From Rhodococcus sp. G-MC3 (GTDB lineage Bacteria; Actinomycetota; Actinomycetes; Mycobacteriales; Mycobacteriaceae): DNA of 64,000 nt. The stretch lies in NCBI RefSeq assembly GCF_030063335.1, contig NZ_JASISW010000003.1, positions 124,001 through 188,000 on the forward strand. The letters run 5' to 3'. Made by a program: the position numbers and the translations under genes. The notes under the pieces were generated by a model. It was not told the DNA's origin. It worked only from the letters and a program-made list of their open reading frames with translations, and made no database searches. Positions 51,081-60,602 of the stretch are shown here, one piece after another (position 1 is the first letter of the stretch; every line of letters begins with the position of its first letter).

Positions 51081-53080
51081 CCACCTTGATGGAACGGCAC
51101 TTGGACGCTCCGGTGCCTCAGAAGAGTGCCCGTGTGGAGTGGATCGGCCTCGGTGCACTGCTGGTCGGCACCGCCGTCGCATACATCTGGGGACTCGGGG
51201 CCTCGGGGTGGGCCAACTCGTTCTACTCCGCTGCAGTGCAAGCAGGTTCGGTGTCGTGGAAGGCGTTCTTCTTCGGCTCGTCCGACGCCGCCAACTCGAT
51301 CACCGTCGACAAGCCGCCGATGTCCCTGTGGCTGATGTCGCTGTCCGTGCGCATCTTCGGCCTCAGCTCGTGGGCGATGTTGATCCCGCAGGCACTCCTG
51401 GGCGTCGGATCCGTCGCACTGCTGTGGGCGTCCATTCGCCGTCAGTTCGGCTCGGCTGCAGGACTTCTCGCGGGACTTGCTCTTGCTGTTACGCCAGTCG
51501 CAGCCCTGATGTTCCGCTTCAACAACCCCGATGCCCTGCTGGTGCTGCTCATGATCGCAGCGGTCTGGGCCTCGATGCGGGCAGTCGAGGACGGCCGCAC
51601 ACGCTGGCTCGTTCTCGTCGGAGTGTTCGTCGGCTTCGGGTTCCTGACCAAGCAGCTCCAGGTCATGCTCGTGATACCGCCGATCGCGCTGATGTACATC
51701 GTTGCCGGTCCGCCAAAGTTCGTGAAACGACTGCTCCAGCTCTTCGCAGCCCTGGGCGCCGCAATCGTCTCCGCAGGCTGGTGGCTCCTCGTCGTCGAAC
51801 TGTGGCCCGCATCGTCGCGGCCGTGGATCGGCGGCTCGCAGAACAACTCGATCCTGGAGCTGACCCTCGGTTACAACGGACTCGGTCGTCTCAGCGGTGA
51901 CGAAACCGGCAGCGTGACACCGGGTGGCGGCGCCACTGGCGGAGCTGGTGGAACAGCGGGTGGCGGTGCGGCCGGCGGCGGCATGTGGGGCGAAACAGGC
52001 ATCACCCGGATGTTCGACTCCTCGCAGGGCGGTCAGATCGCCTGGCTCATCCCGTCGGCGCTGATCCTGCTGGTGCTCGGACTTGCACTGCGCGGACGTG
52101 TTCGTCGTACCGACCCGCAGCGCGCAGCGCTGGCCGTGTGGGGTCTGTGGCTGCTGGTAACCGGGCTGACCTTCAGCTTCATGGCAGGCATCTTCCACTC
52201 CTATTACACCGTGGCTCTGGCTCCGGCGATTGCCGCGCTGATCGGTGCGGGCAGTGTGCTGGCCTGGCGTCACCGTGAGCAGTACTGGGTTCGGATCGGC
52301 ATGGCTGCGGGCACTCTCGCCGCCGTCGTCACGGCATGGGTCATGCTGGGGCGCAGCGCAGACTTCGTACCCTGGCTTCGCTGGACCATTCTGGTCGTCG
52401 GCCTGGTCGGCGCCGTACTGTTGCTGATCCCGGCAATGACGCGCGGAAAACTGGCTGTCGCGTCGATTCTCGCGGTGATGTTCGCAGGCCTGGCTGGACC
52501 GACCGCCTACGCGATCGACACCGTCAACACCCCGCACACCGGATCCATCGTCACCGCAGGACCCTCGACGGGCATGGGCGGATTCGGCGGCGGACGCGGC
52601 GTGGGCGGCGCACGTGATGGTGGCGGTCAGATGCCGGGCGGTCAGATACCCATGGCTCCTCCTGCTGCTACGGGTGCTGCTGCTACGGACGGCGGGGCAA
52701 GCCAAATACGCGGCATGGGCGGAGCCGCAGGCGGCCTGCTCAGTGGCAGCACGCCGACCGCCGCGATCACCTCGCTCCTCGACGCCGACGCCGACTCGTA
52801 CACCTGGGTCGCGGCAGCCATCGGATCCAACAGCGCCTCCGGCTACCAGCTGGCGACCGAGGATCCGGTCATGGCTATCGGTGGCTTCAACGGCACCGAC
52901 CCGTCGCCGACCCTCGCGCAGTTCCAGGACTACGTGGAGAACGGCCAGATCCACTACTTCATCGCAGGCGGAGGAATGGGTGGCGCCAGCTCGGGCACCT
53001 CGGCCGAGATCTCGGAATGGGTCATTGCGAACTACGCAGCGACCACGGTCGACGGGGTCACGTTGTACGACCTGAGCTAG
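51077..53080 (+). CDS. GT39/ArnT-like membrane glycosyltransferase (PMT_2)
   Basis: A 667-residue polytopic GT-C glycosyltransferase. The first extracytoplasmic loop holds the catalytic region [20 protein letters not shown] and [13 protein letters not shown] (about 45-90), followed by about 11-13 membrane segments. Two unusual Gly/Ala-rich exported loops are present (about 275-300 and 495-555), then a soluble C-terminal domain. It should transfer a sugar from polyprenyl phosphate to an envelope acceptor. Translation is coupled to the upstream GT2-GtrA gene, which probably makes the donor. Acceptor unknown. Confidence 0.87.
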   Translation: MTTLMERHLDAPVPQKSARVEWIGLGALLVGTAVAYIWGLGASGWANSFYSAAVQAGSVSWKAFFFGSSDAANSITVDKPPMSLWLMSLSVRIFGLSSWAMLIPQALLGVGSVALLWASIRRQFGSAAGLLAGLALAVTPVAALMFRFNNPDALLVLLMIAAVWASMRAVEDGRTRWLVLVGVFVGFGFLTKQLQVMLVIPPIALMYIVAGPPKFVKRLLQLFAALGAAIVSAGWWLLVVELWPASSRPWIGGSQNNSILELTLGYNGLGRLSGDETGSVTPGGGATGGAGGTAGGGAAGGGMWGETGITRMFDSSQGGQIAWLIPSALILLVLGLALRGRVRRTDPQRAALAVWGLWLLVTGLTFSFMAGIFHSYYTVALAPAIAALIGAGSVLAWRHREQYWVRIGMAAGTLAAVVTAWVMLGRSADFVPWLRWTILVVGLVGAVLLLIPAMTRGKLAVASILAVMFAGLAGPTAYAIDTVNTPHTGSIVTAGPSTGMGGFGGGRGVGGARDGGGQMPGGQIPMAPPAATGAAATDGGASQIRGMGGAAGGLLSGSTPTAAITSLLDADADSYTWVAAAIGSNSASGYQLATEDPVMAIGGFNGTDPSPTLAQFQDYVENGQIHYFIAGGGMGGASSGTSAEISEWVIANYAATTVDGVTLYDLS

Positions 53081-53121
53081 CTTTTCGCTCGGAGCGGGTC
53101 GAGCCGATACTCTTGTCCACT

Positions 53122-54372
53122 GTGCGCGTACTCGTCATAGGTTCCGGTGCTCGTGAGCACGCCCTCCTTCTTGCGTTGAGCAAGGACCCGTTGGTCAGCA
53201 AGCTGCTGGTGGCTCCGGGGAATGCAGGCACGGCGACACTCGCCGAGCAGCATTCCGTCGACGTCGCGTCCGGCGAGGCCGTCACTGCGCTGGCCCGCAA
53301 GGTCGAAGCCGACCTGGTGGTCATCGGGCCCGAGGTGCCTCTCGTTCTCGGTGTGGCCGATGCGCTCCGCGCCGCGGGGATCGCCACTTTCGGGCCGTCA
53401 GCCGAAGCTGCTCGGATCGAAGGCTCGAAGGCGTTCGCCAAGGACGTCATGGCGGCGGCAGGAGTCCGCACGGCGCACAGTGAGATCGTCGATTCTCCGG
53501 CGAAGCTCGACGCGGCGCTCGACCGCTTCGGGCCCAACTGGGTGGTCAAGGACGACGGCTTGGCCGCGGGGAAAGGCGTCGTGGTCACCACCGACCGTCT
53601 CGTGGCGCGCGATCACGCTGCCGAACTGCTCGAGACCGGACATCCGGTGCTGCTCGAATCCTTCCTCGACGGACCCGAGGTCTCGCTGTTCTGCCTCGTC
53701 GACGGCGAGACTGTCGTACCGTTGCTGCCCGCGCAGGACCACAAGCGCGTCGGCGACGCAGACACCGGACCCAATACCGGCGGCATGGGTGCATACACCC
53801 CACTCCCGTGGCTACCCGACGCCGTGGTCCAGCAGATCGTCAGCGAGGTCGTCGAACCCGTCGCCGCCGAGATGGTCAAGCGAGGTTGCCCGTTCTCCGG
53901 TCTGCTGTATGCGGGACTGGCGATCGGTGCGCAAGGCCCCGCTGTCGTCGAATTCAACTGTCGCTTCGGTGATCCCGAGACTCAGGCTGTGTTGGAACTG
54001 CTCGATTCCCCGCTCGGTGAAGCACTCAATGCCACGGCTACCGGCACTCTCGCTTCGCTTTCCCCGTTGCGGTGGAAGGAGGGCGCCGCGGTGACCGTAG
54101 TGCTCGCCGCCGAGAACTATCCCGGCCGTCCGCGTACCGGTGATGCGATCACCGGCGCCGAGGGAGTCGGCGTGTTCCATGCTGGCACTGCGCTGAAGGA
54201 CAATGCCGTCGTCTCCGCAGGTGGTCGCGTGCTCAGTGTCGTGGGATCGGGTGCGGATCTGGCCGCAGCGCGGGCGGATGCGTATTCGAAGATCGAGTCG
54301 ATCCGTCTGCCGGGCAGCCACTTTCGCACCGATATCGGCCTGGCGGCGCAAGAAGGGCGTATTCAGTTGTAG
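53122..54372 (+). CDS. purD: Phosphoribosylamine-glycine ligase
   Basis: A 416-residue ATP-grasp enzyme, second step of de novo purine synthesis (phosphoribosylamine plus glycine to GAR). Signatures: [13 protein letters not shown] (about 3-15), [23 protein letters not shown], the PurD hallmark [12 protein letters not shown], and [11 protein letters not shown]. The GTG at 53122 places VRVLVIGSG at the N-terminus as in homologues; the frame open upstream is not conserved. It lies 41 bases after the GT39 gene. purB follows 4.8 kb later. Confidence 0.95.
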   Translation: MRVLVIGSGAREHALLLALSKDPLVSKLLVAPGNAGTATLAEQHSVDVASGEAVTALARKVEADLVVIGPEVPLVLGVADALRAAGIATFGPSAEAARIEGSKAFAKDVMAAAGVRTAHSEIVDSPAKLDAALDRFGPNWVVKDDGLAAGKGVVVTTDRLVARDHAAELLETGHPVLLESFLDGPEVSLFCLVDGETVVPLLPAQDHKRVGDADTGPNTGGMGAYTPLPWLPDAVVQQIVSEVVEPVAAEMVKRGCPFSGLLYAGLAIGAQGPAVVEFNCRFGDPETQAVLELLDSPLGEALNATATGTLASLSPLRWKEGAAVTVVLAAENYPGRPRTGDAITGAEGVGVFHAGTALKDNAVVSAGGRVLSVVGSGADLAAARADAYSKIESIRLPGSHFRTDIGLAAQEGRIQL

Positions 54373-54388
54373 GACCGGGAGCTTTCCT

Positions 54389-54438
54389 CCATTATTGCGC
54401 AAAATTTCCGGGTTTCGGGAAGTTTCGCGCAATAGTGG
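54389..54438. repeat. Hairpin between convergent purD and AbiEi-like gene
   Basis: Arms CCATTATTGCGC (54389-54400) and GCGCAATAGTGG (54427-54438), 11 of 12 paired, with an inner AAAATTTCC / GGAAGTTT region that can extend the stem. Bounded by GAGCT on both sides. Probable bidirectional terminator. Sequence differs from the three-copy repeat but shares its position at gene ends. Confidence 0.65.
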
Positions 54439-54442
54439 AGCT

Positions 54443-55285
54443 CTATGCACCCCTGCTCTTTCTACGTCTTCGCACAACGGCGACTATTTCGTCCGCAACC
54501 GCGTCGACGTTCCGATAGACGGTTGCAGCCGAGAACCTCAGCACCAGCCACCCGCGGAGCACCATCCAGTTCTGACGTTTCCGGTCGTTGTCGAACGGTT
54601 CTGGGGCGATGTGGTATTTCCGCCCATCGATTTCGACGTCCACTTTCGATGGGCCGTCGACGAGATCGCCGTAATAGTGGCCGATGGGTGCGTTGATCTC
54701 CATCTTCACTCCTCGCGCACGGACCGCTCTGGCGACCAGTCGCTCCGGTTCCGACAACGTTCCGGGACAGCAGAGTTCAAGCTGGCGACGTACCTCGCGT
54801 ATCCCGGCCATTCCGCGCGCGGTCTCGCAGTGATCTGTCACGGCGCGCCAGCTCACGCGGGCTCCGATGTTCCCGTCGAAGAATTGTTCCAGCGCGATTC
54901 CAGTCAGTGTTGCCGCCACGTCGACGAAGCACTGCACCGCCGACACCACCGGCATTCCACGGTGCTCGAACACCGGAACATCCCTACGATGCACCGTAAC
55001 CAATGGCGATCCGGTGACCCTGACGTAGCGGGGCAGCGTCACATGTACGACGGTGGGTTCGAGTACGGACAGATCCCACAGCCACGCGGCGCTCGCATGG
55101 CTGAGCACCGCATCTCCGCGCCACAGCGACACCGCCGTGCAGAGTTCGAAGTAGCTCGGCTCCGGCTCCGAATAGATCCCCGGAAGGATGCGCACCAGGG
55201 CTCCTAGCTTGATCCGTCGCGCAATGCCCGAGCGCGAGATCCCCGATTCCTCCAACTGCGTGCGTGTGTAGACCCCCATGTTCAC
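54443..55285 (-). CDS. AbiEi-antitoxin-like N-terminal domain plus DUF559 domain
   Basis: A 280-residue protein. Residues about 5-50 form a winged-helix of the AbiEi antitoxin N-terminal type (YTRTQLEESGISRSGIARRI, LVRILPGIY). The middle is an AbiEi-like region, and residues about 190-275 form a DUF559/Vsr-like PD-(D/E)XK fold: GDLVDGPSKVDVEIDGRKYH, then NWMVLRGWLVLRFSAATVY. Such proteins are frequent and usually solitary in actinobacteria; no AbiEii toxin gene is adjacent, so it need not be an antitoxin. Start is GTG 55285 or ATG 55279. Confidence 0.8.
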   Translation of the reverse strand: MNMGVYTRTQLEESGISRSGIARRIKLGALVRILPGIYSEPEPSYFELCTAVSLWRGDAVLSHASAAWLWDLSVLEPTVVHVTLPRYVRVTGSPLVTVHRRDVPVFEHRGMPVVSAVQCFVDVAATLTGIALEQFFDGNIGARVSWRAVTDHCETARGMAGIREVRRQLELCCPGTLSEPERLVARAVRARGVKMEINAPIGHYYGDLVDGPSKVDVEIDGRKYHIAPEPFDNDRKRQNWMVLRGWLVLRFSAATVYRNVDAVADEIVAVVRRRRKSRGA

Positions 55286-55364
55286 AACTGTGCATTGCGG
55301 TGGCAGCCGAAGACCCTCGAAAACAGTCAGCTGTGGACAACCAGTCGGCCTGTGGATGAACGGG

Positions 55365-56183
55365 TTACAGAGTCAACGGCTCGATCTGTGCTCCGCGCAG
55401 GTCAGTGGGGGTGACCGACGCCAGGGCATCGAGGTAGGCCACCGCGAAAGATCCTGGGCCGGTAGCGTTCTTCGCAGCTTTTTCGGACGCGACCATGACG
55501 TGGGCGTGCGCGGCAGTGATTCCGACGAGCGGATCGGGCGACACACTAAGATAAGCCGCCACCAACGCTGCAAGTGAGCAACCGGTCGCGGTCACCTTCG
55601 TGAGCAGCGGACTGCCACCGGTCACCGACACACCCACCGGCCCCGAATTGCCGCGACCGACGATGTAGTCGACCGGGCCCGATGCGGATACCACCTGGGC
55701 TGACTCGAGCAACGCAACTGCCGCCGGTACGGCAGCCTTGGAATCAGACGAGCTGTCCACTCCACGACCGAAGCTTCCGAGCCCGGCGAGCGCGATGATC
55801 TCCGATGCGTTGCCGCGGATGGCTGTGGGTTCGAGGGTGAGCAGCTCAGCGGCGAGTTCGGTCCGCCACGGTAGACCGCCGACGCCGACTGGATCGAGAA
55901 CCCATGGTGTACCCGATGAGCGTGCAGATTTCGCGGCGAGAGTGAACGCTGCCGCTGTGCCGTCGTCCGGTGTTCCGAGGTTCACCAGTACACCGGAGGC
56001 TATCGCGGCGAACCCTGCGGCTTCGTGAACATTGTCGATGTGCGCGTTGCTCGCTCCTGCCGCGAGCAGAACGTTGGTGACGAAGTTCGCGGACACGACA
56101 TTGGTCAGCGATTGCACCAGCGGAGTCGACGACCGCAGTGCGTCCAGTGCATCGGCTACATCCTGAGCTGTTGGTTCCGGCAT
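55365..56183 (-). CDS. thiM: Hydroxyethylthiazole kinase
   Basis: A 272-residue ribokinase-like enzyme of thiamine salvage, phosphorylating 4-methyl-5-hydroxyethylthiazole. Motifs: QSLTNVVSANFVTNVLLAAG (about 24-43), WVLDPVGVGG, RGNASEIIALAG (about 122-133), and ATGCSLAALVAAY at the ATP site near the catalytic cysteine. No TPP riboswitch was recognised: only 35 bases separate it from the divergent aminotransferase. Confidence 0.93.
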   Translation of the reverse strand: MPEPTAQDVADALDALRSSTPLVQSLTNVVSANFVTNVLLAAGASNAHIDNVHEAAGFAAIASGVLVNLGTPDDGTAAAFTLAAKSARSSGTPWVLDPVGVGGLPWRTELAAELLTLEPTAIRGNASEIIALAGLGSFGRGVDSSSDSKAAVPAAVALLESAQVVSASGPVDYIVGRGNSGPVGVSVTGGSPLLTKVTATGCSLAALVAAYLSVSPDPLVGITAAHAHVMVASEKAAKNATGPGSFAVAYLDALASVTPTDLRGAQIEPLTL

Positions 56184-56218
56184 CGGTCCAGTCTTCCACG
56201 GAGGTTAGCCTCGAACTC

Positions 56219-57388
56219 GTGGTTACCGAGTCGAACAGAAGCCCGTCGAGGCGAAGCAGGATCGAGCCGTTCCATGTAATGGACGTGTTCAAAGCCGCAG
56301 CCGTCAGGACGCGCACGCACGGCGACGTGCTGTCGCTCGCGGCAGGCCAGCCGTCGACATCCGCTCCCGCGCCGGTACTGCGAGCGACGAGGGAGGCGCT
56401 GGAGACGCACCTGCTCGGTTACACCGAGACGCTCGGCATCCTGCCGCTACGGGAGGCAATCGCGAAGCATCATGCGCTCGAGGCAGGCGTCACCGTTCAT
56501 GCCGACGACGTCGTGGTGACCACCGGATCATCCGGCGCGTTCACTCTGCTGTTCCTCGCTGCGTTCGACATCGGAGATACCGTCGTCATGGCGCGCCCCG
56601 GGTACCCGGCATATCGAAATACACTCGCGGCGTTGGGTTGTCGCGTCGTCGAATTGGACTGCGCCGCGGAGTCGAGATTCCAACCGACCGTGGCGATGCT
56701 CGACGCGTTACCCGAGCCGCCGAAGGGACTGATCATCGCAAGCCCCGCGAACCCGACGGGCACCATCATCGACGCCGACGAGCTTGCCGCGATCGCTCGG
56801 TGGTGCGAGAACAACGGCACCCTGCTGATCTCCGACGAGATCTATCACGGCATTTCCTACGGCGACGTCGGCACGTCCAGCGCATGGGAGACGTCGAAGG
56901 AATCCGTCGTCATCGGATCGGTGTCGAAGTACTTCTCGATGACGGGCTGGCGCCTCGGCTGGATGCTGTTGCCCTCGACGCTCCGCCGGGCCGTGGAACG
57001 ACTCGCGTCCAACATGACCGTCTGCCCGCCCGCGATCTCTCAGCTTGCTGCCGTTGCTGCGTTCACCGCGGAATCGCGAACCGAACTCGACGGCCACGTC
57101 CGGCGCTACGCCCGCAATCGGCACATCGTGCTGGACGGACTCACGAAAGCAGGCGTCACCGATCTCGCGCCAGCCGACGGAGCGTTCTACGCGTACGCCG
57201 ATATCGGGCATCTGACGCAGGATTCGCGTGCCTGGTGCGAGAACGTGCTCGCGAGCACAGGTGTCGCGCTCGCCCCCGGCGTCGACTTCGATACTGTCCA
57301 CGGCCTAGAGACCGTCAGATTCTCGTTCGCCGGGACGACCGAGGATGTGACCGAGGCCCTGGTGCGCCTAACGCCGATCCTCTCCTAG
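56219..57388 (+). CDS. Class I/II pyridoxal-phosphate aminotransferase
   Basis: A 389-residue fold-type I aminotransferase. The PLP lysine is K237 in IGSVSKYFSMTGWRLGW; ASPANPTGTIID and DEIYHGISYG are the standard flanking motifs. GTG 56219 is preferred because RSRIEPFHVMDVF is conserved at the N-terminus of actinobacterial homologues; GGAGG is visible but 14 bases away, so the message may be near-leaderless. Amino donor and acceptor unknown. The 3' end overlaps ltaE by 21 bases. Confidence 0.88.
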   Translation: MVTESNRSPSRRSRIEPFHVMDVFKAAAVRTRTHGDVLSLAAGQPSTSAPAPVLRATREALETHLLGYTETLGILPLREAIAKHHALEAGVTVHADDVVVTTGSSGAFTLLFLAAFDIGDTVVMARPGYPAYRNTLAALGCRVVELDCAAESRFQPTVAMLDALPEPPKGLIIASPANPTGTIIDADELAAIARWCENNGTLLISDEIYHGISYGDVGTSSAWETSKESVVIGSVSKYFSMTGWRLGWMLLPSTLRRAVERLASNMTVCPPAISQLAAVAAFTAESRTELDGHVRRYARNRHIVLDGLTKAGVTDLAPADGAFYAYADIGHLTQDSRAWCENVLASTGVALAPGVDFDTVHGLETVRFSFAGTTEDVTEALVRLTPILS

Positions 57389-58375
57389 CCGCCCGAGCAC
57401 CTCGCGGATATCGGACTCGCTCACATCGCGATGCGTGACGAAGCGGATCTTCCCGGTCACCGTGACGGCAGCGATTCCCAGTTCGGCAAGTTCGGCAATG
57501 CCGAGCGACCCGTCTGCGAGCACGATGTTGGTCTGCGGCGCCGCGACGATCCAGCCGCGCTCGCGGAGGCCGTCGGCGAGGAGTGTGGCATTGGCGTGAT
57601 CGGCTGCGAGCGAGTCGACGTTGTCGAGTGCCAGCAGGCCGGCCGCGGCGAGGATCCCGCCCTGCCTGACGCCGCCGCCGAGCATCTTGCGGATCCGTCG
57701 GGCTTCGGTGATGCGCGCGGAATCGGAGGCCAGCATCGAGCCGACGGGTGCACCGAGGCCTTTGCTCAAACAGACCTGGACGGTGTCCGCGCCGCGCGTC
57801 AGATCCGACACCGGGACCCCGAGCGCAGCGGCTGCATTCCACACCCGAGCGCCGTCGAGGTGAACCAACAAGTCTTTGGAACGCGCGGCCTCGACGAGCG
57901 AGTTCCACTCGTTGGCGTCGAACACCGCCCCGCCCGCGAAGTTGTGAGTGTTCTCTAGGCACAGCAGCGTCGTTGACAGCGTGAAGTAGGGCCCGGTTCC
58001 GACGGCCGCGCGGACGGTCTCGGGCGTCGGGCGCCCTGGCCCGGCGTCGTGGGGGAGAACCTGCGGCATCCCCTGGGCGAGCCAGGCGGCCGTGCCGAGC
58101 TCGGAGCCGAGCACGTGCGCATGCTCGGGAGCGAGGAAGGCGTCTCCGCGCCGCAGGTGCAGCATCAGCGCGATCAGGTTGCCCATCGAGCCGCTCGGAA
58201 CCCACAGTGCCCCCTCGTAACCGAGCATCGACGCGACGCGCTCTTCGAGTCGTGCCATCGTCGGGTCGCGGTCGAGGACGTCATCACCGACGTCGGCGTC
58301 GGCCATCGCGTGTCGCATGGCGGCGTCGGGGCGGGTGACGGTGTCGGAGCGGAGGTCGATGGTTCGAACGGTCAT
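57368..58375 (-). CDS. ltaE: Low-specificity threonine aldolase
   Basis: A 335-residue fold-type I PLP enzyme cleaving L-threonine/allo-threonine to glycine and acetaldehyde. Visible: IDLRSDTVTRP (about 6-16), DPTMARLEERVASMLG, SGSMGNLIAL (61-70), and PLP lysine K205 in VCLSKGLGAPVGS; the motif LVHLDGARVWNAA precedes it. ATG 58375 gives the conserved N-terminus; no binding site is seen, so leaderless initiation is possible. Confidence 0.93.
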   Translation of the reverse strand: MTVRTIDLRSDTVTRPDAAMRHAMADADVGDDVLDRDPTMARLEERVASMLGYEGALWVPSGSMGNLIALMLHLRRGDAFLAPEHAHVLGSELGTAAWLAQGMPQVLPHDAGPGRPTPETVRAAVGTGPYFTLSTTLLCLENTHNFAGGAVFDANEWNSLVEAARSKDLLVHLDGARVWNAAAALGVPVSDLTRGADTVQVCLSKGLGAPVGSMLASDSARITEARRIRKMLGGGVRQGGILAAAGLLALDNVDSLAADHANATLLADGLRERGWIVAAPQTNIVLADGSLGIAELAELGIAAVTVTGKIRFVTHRDVSESDIREVLGRLGEDRR

Positions 58376-58441
58376 GTAGTTCACGATTGCACATGGGCGA
58401 AAGACCCGTTTACCTCAGACAGATGGGCGCGGACTGGCACG

Positions 58442-59086
58442 ATGGCTCCAATGTCAGCCGTATCGTCCGAGACTCCGCACAAGGTGTCGGGCGCGACTCC
58501 AAAAGGAGAGCGTCGACGACACGCTCTGGCTTGTGCCGCAGCCGATCTACTGGTCGAGGGCGGGTTCGACGCGGTTCGCCATCGAGCGGTTGCGGCAAGG
58601 GCGAGTCTTCCGCTTGCGTCCACGACCTACTACTTCGAATCGCTCGACGATCTCATCGCCTGCGCAGTAGAGGTGCTCGGAAACCGAGAACTCGAAGTGA
58701 TGCGCGGGCGAATCGACCAGCTGGGAAGCCTCGGTCGCGACATGGAGTCGACCGTCGAACTCATCGTGGATCTGCTCATCGGTCCGCAGGACGGCCTCGA
58801 CGAAGGACACGAACGACTCGTCGCGCGCTACGAGAGATTCATCGCCTCCGCACGTCATCCGCAGCTTCGGGAGGTGCAACTGAGACTGCGAGCGCAGATC
58901 GACGACCTGCTGACCGACGTGCTCCGCCGATCGGGACGAATCGTCCACGAAGAGCAACTCCGACGTCTCGTGGCGGTGGTCGACGGTGCCGTCGTCGGAG
59001 CGCTGGGCGAGGTCGATCCCGAGCCGAGGGCAATGGCACGCAGCATGCTGCTCGAGGTCATCGACGTGGTCGCGCCTGCCCAGTGA
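58442..59086 (+). CDS. TetR-family regulator
   Basis: A 214-residue TetR protein: RRRHALACAAADLLVEGGFD, then AVRHRAVAARASLPLASTTYYFESLDDL (about 34-61), with a TetR_C domain containing LGSLGRDMESTVELIVDLL. Starts at ATG 58442 or 58451. Divergent from ltaE and 49 bases before purB; target unknown. Confidence 0.87.
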   Translation: MAPMSAVSSETPHKVSGATPKGERRRHALACAAADLLVEGGFDAVRHRAVAARASLPLASTTYYFESLDDLIACAVEVLGNRELEVMRGRIDQLGSLGRDMESTVELIVDLLIGPQDGLDEGHERLVARYERFIASARHPQLREVQLRLRAQIDDLLTDVLRRSGRIVHEEQLRRLVAVVDGAVVGALGEVDPEPRAMARSMLLEVIDVVAPAQ

Positions 59087-59135
59087 ACATGCCGTGCGCT
59101 CGCCAAGCAGAGCTGCCAACGTAAACTGAGTTCTC

Positions 59136-60554
59136 GTGACCATTCCGAATGTCCTCGCCACCCGTTATGCAAGCCCCGAACTGGTGGACCTCTGGTCTCC
59201 GGAACACAAGATCGTTCTTGAACGTCAGCTGTGGATCGCCGTCCTCAAAGCCCAGTCCGACCTGGGCGTCGACGTGCCGTCGTCTGCGATCTCGGACTAC
59301 GAACGCGTGATCGGTCAGGTCGATCTGGCGTCGATCGCGGCGCGCGAACGGGTCACCCGTCACGACGTCAAGGCTCGTATCGAGGAGTTCAACGCCCTCG
59401 CAGGCCACGAGCAGATCCACAAGGGCCTCACGAGCCGCGACCTGACGGAGAACGTCGAGCAGCTGCAGATCCTGCGTTCGTTGCAGCACGTCCACGCGCA
59501 CGGAGTTGCCGTCGCCGCGAAGCTGGCCGAGCGCGCAGCGGAGTACTCCTCGCTGGTGATGGCTGGCCGCAGTCACAACGTTGCCGCTCAGGCCACCACG
59601 CTCGGCAAGCGTTTCGCCTCTGCCGCCGACGAGATCCTGATCGCGCTCGCGCGGCTGGAGGAACTCATCGCTCGCTACCCGCTCCGCGGAATCAAAGGCC
59701 CGATGGGCACGGCCCAGGACATGCTCGACCTGCTCGACGGCGACTCCGCGAAGCTCACCGCGCTCGAGCGCCTCGTCGCCGACCACCTCGGGTTCCGTCA
59801 CGTGCTCAACAGCGTCGGCCAGGTGTACCCGCGTTCACTCGACCACGACGTCGTCTCGGCGTTGGTTCAACTCGGTGCCGGTCCATCCTCGTTCGCCCAC
59901 ACCGTTCGCCTGATGGCAGGGCACGAGCTGGTGACCGAGGGCTTTCAGCCGGGCCAGGTCGGATCGTCGGCGATGCCGCACAAGATGAACACCCGCTCCT
60001 GCGAGCGCGTCAACGGCCTGCAGGTCATCCTGCGCGGCTACGGCTCGATGGCTGCCGAGCTCGCCGGTGCGCAGTGGAACGAGGGCGACGTGTTCTGCTC
60101 GGTCGTGCGGCGCGTCGCGCTGCCCGATGCGTTCTTCGCCATCGACGGCATGATCGAGACGTTCCTGACGGTACTCGCAGAATTCGGCGCGTACCCGGCC
60201 GTCATCGAGAAGGAACTGACCCGTTACCTGCCCTTCCTGGCGACGACGAAGGTGCTCATGGCGTCGGTACGCGCAGGCGTCGGCCGCGAGACCGCGCACG
60301 AGGCGATCAAGGAGCATGCCGTCGCCGTGGCACTGGCGATGCGCGAGCAGGGGCAGGAGCCGGACCTGTTGGATCGGCTGGCCGCCGACGAGCGCATTCC
60401 GCTCGATCGCGCCGGGCTCGACGCTGCCCTCGCCGACAAGTCGGCGTTCATCGGTGCTGCGCAGGCTCAGGTCTCAGCGGTCGTCTCCGAGGTTGAAACC
60501 CTTGTCGGTCAGTTCCCCGCCGGAGCCAAGTACACGCCGTCACCGATCCTGTAG
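59136..60554 (+). CDS. purB: Adenylosuccinate lyase
   Basis: A 472-residue fumarase-superfamily enzyme acting twice in purine synthesis (SAICAR to AICAR; adenylosuccinate to AMP). The signature loop GSSAMPHKMNTRS (276-288) and early TSRDLTENVEQ and AGRSHNVAAQ motifs are present; catalytic His is in the RSHN segment and the Ser in the flexible loop. The chain lacks the extended loops of the E. coli type. Probably its own promoter, as a tetR precedes it. Confidence 0.95.
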   Translation: MTIPNVLATRYASPELVDLWSPEHKIVLERQLWIAVLKAQSDLGVDVPSSAISDYERVIGQVDLASIAARERVTRHDVKARIEEFNALAGHEQIHKGLTSRDLTENVEQLQILRSLQHVHAHGVAVAAKLAERAAEYSSLVMAGRSHNVAAQATTLGKRFASAADEILIALARLEELIARYPLRGIKGPMGTAQDMLDLLDGDSAKLTALERLVADHLGFRHVLNSVGQVYPRSLDHDVVSALVQLGAGPSSFAHTVRLMAGHELVTEGFQPGQVGSSAMPHKMNTRSCERVNGLQVILRGYGSMAAELAGAQWNEGDVFCSVVRRVALPDAFFAIDGMIETFLTVLAEFGAYPAVIEKELTRYLPFLATTKVLMASVRAGVGRETAHEAIKEHAVAVALAMREQGQEPDLLDRLAADERIPLDRAGLDAALADKSAFIGAAQAQVSAVVSEVETLVGQFPAGAKYTPSPIL

Positions 60555-60602
60555 GACGCCTGCGGCGCCCGTGCGCGTTTCGGTACGCTCCCCTGTCACT
60601 TT

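Noticed and set aside
50888..52954. Long minus-strand open frame of 688 codons
   Set aside because: Antisense to the two glycosyltransferase genes; composition (His, Arg, Gln rich) is typical of a shadow frame.
54443..55285. Type IV toxin-antitoxin system
   Set aside because: Only an AbiEi-like domain is present; no AbiEii nucleotidyltransferase gene is adjacent on either side.
55286..56218. TPP riboswitch for thiM
   Set aside because: Only 35 bases separate thiM from the divergent aminotransferase, too short for the aptamer, and no thi-box motif was seen.
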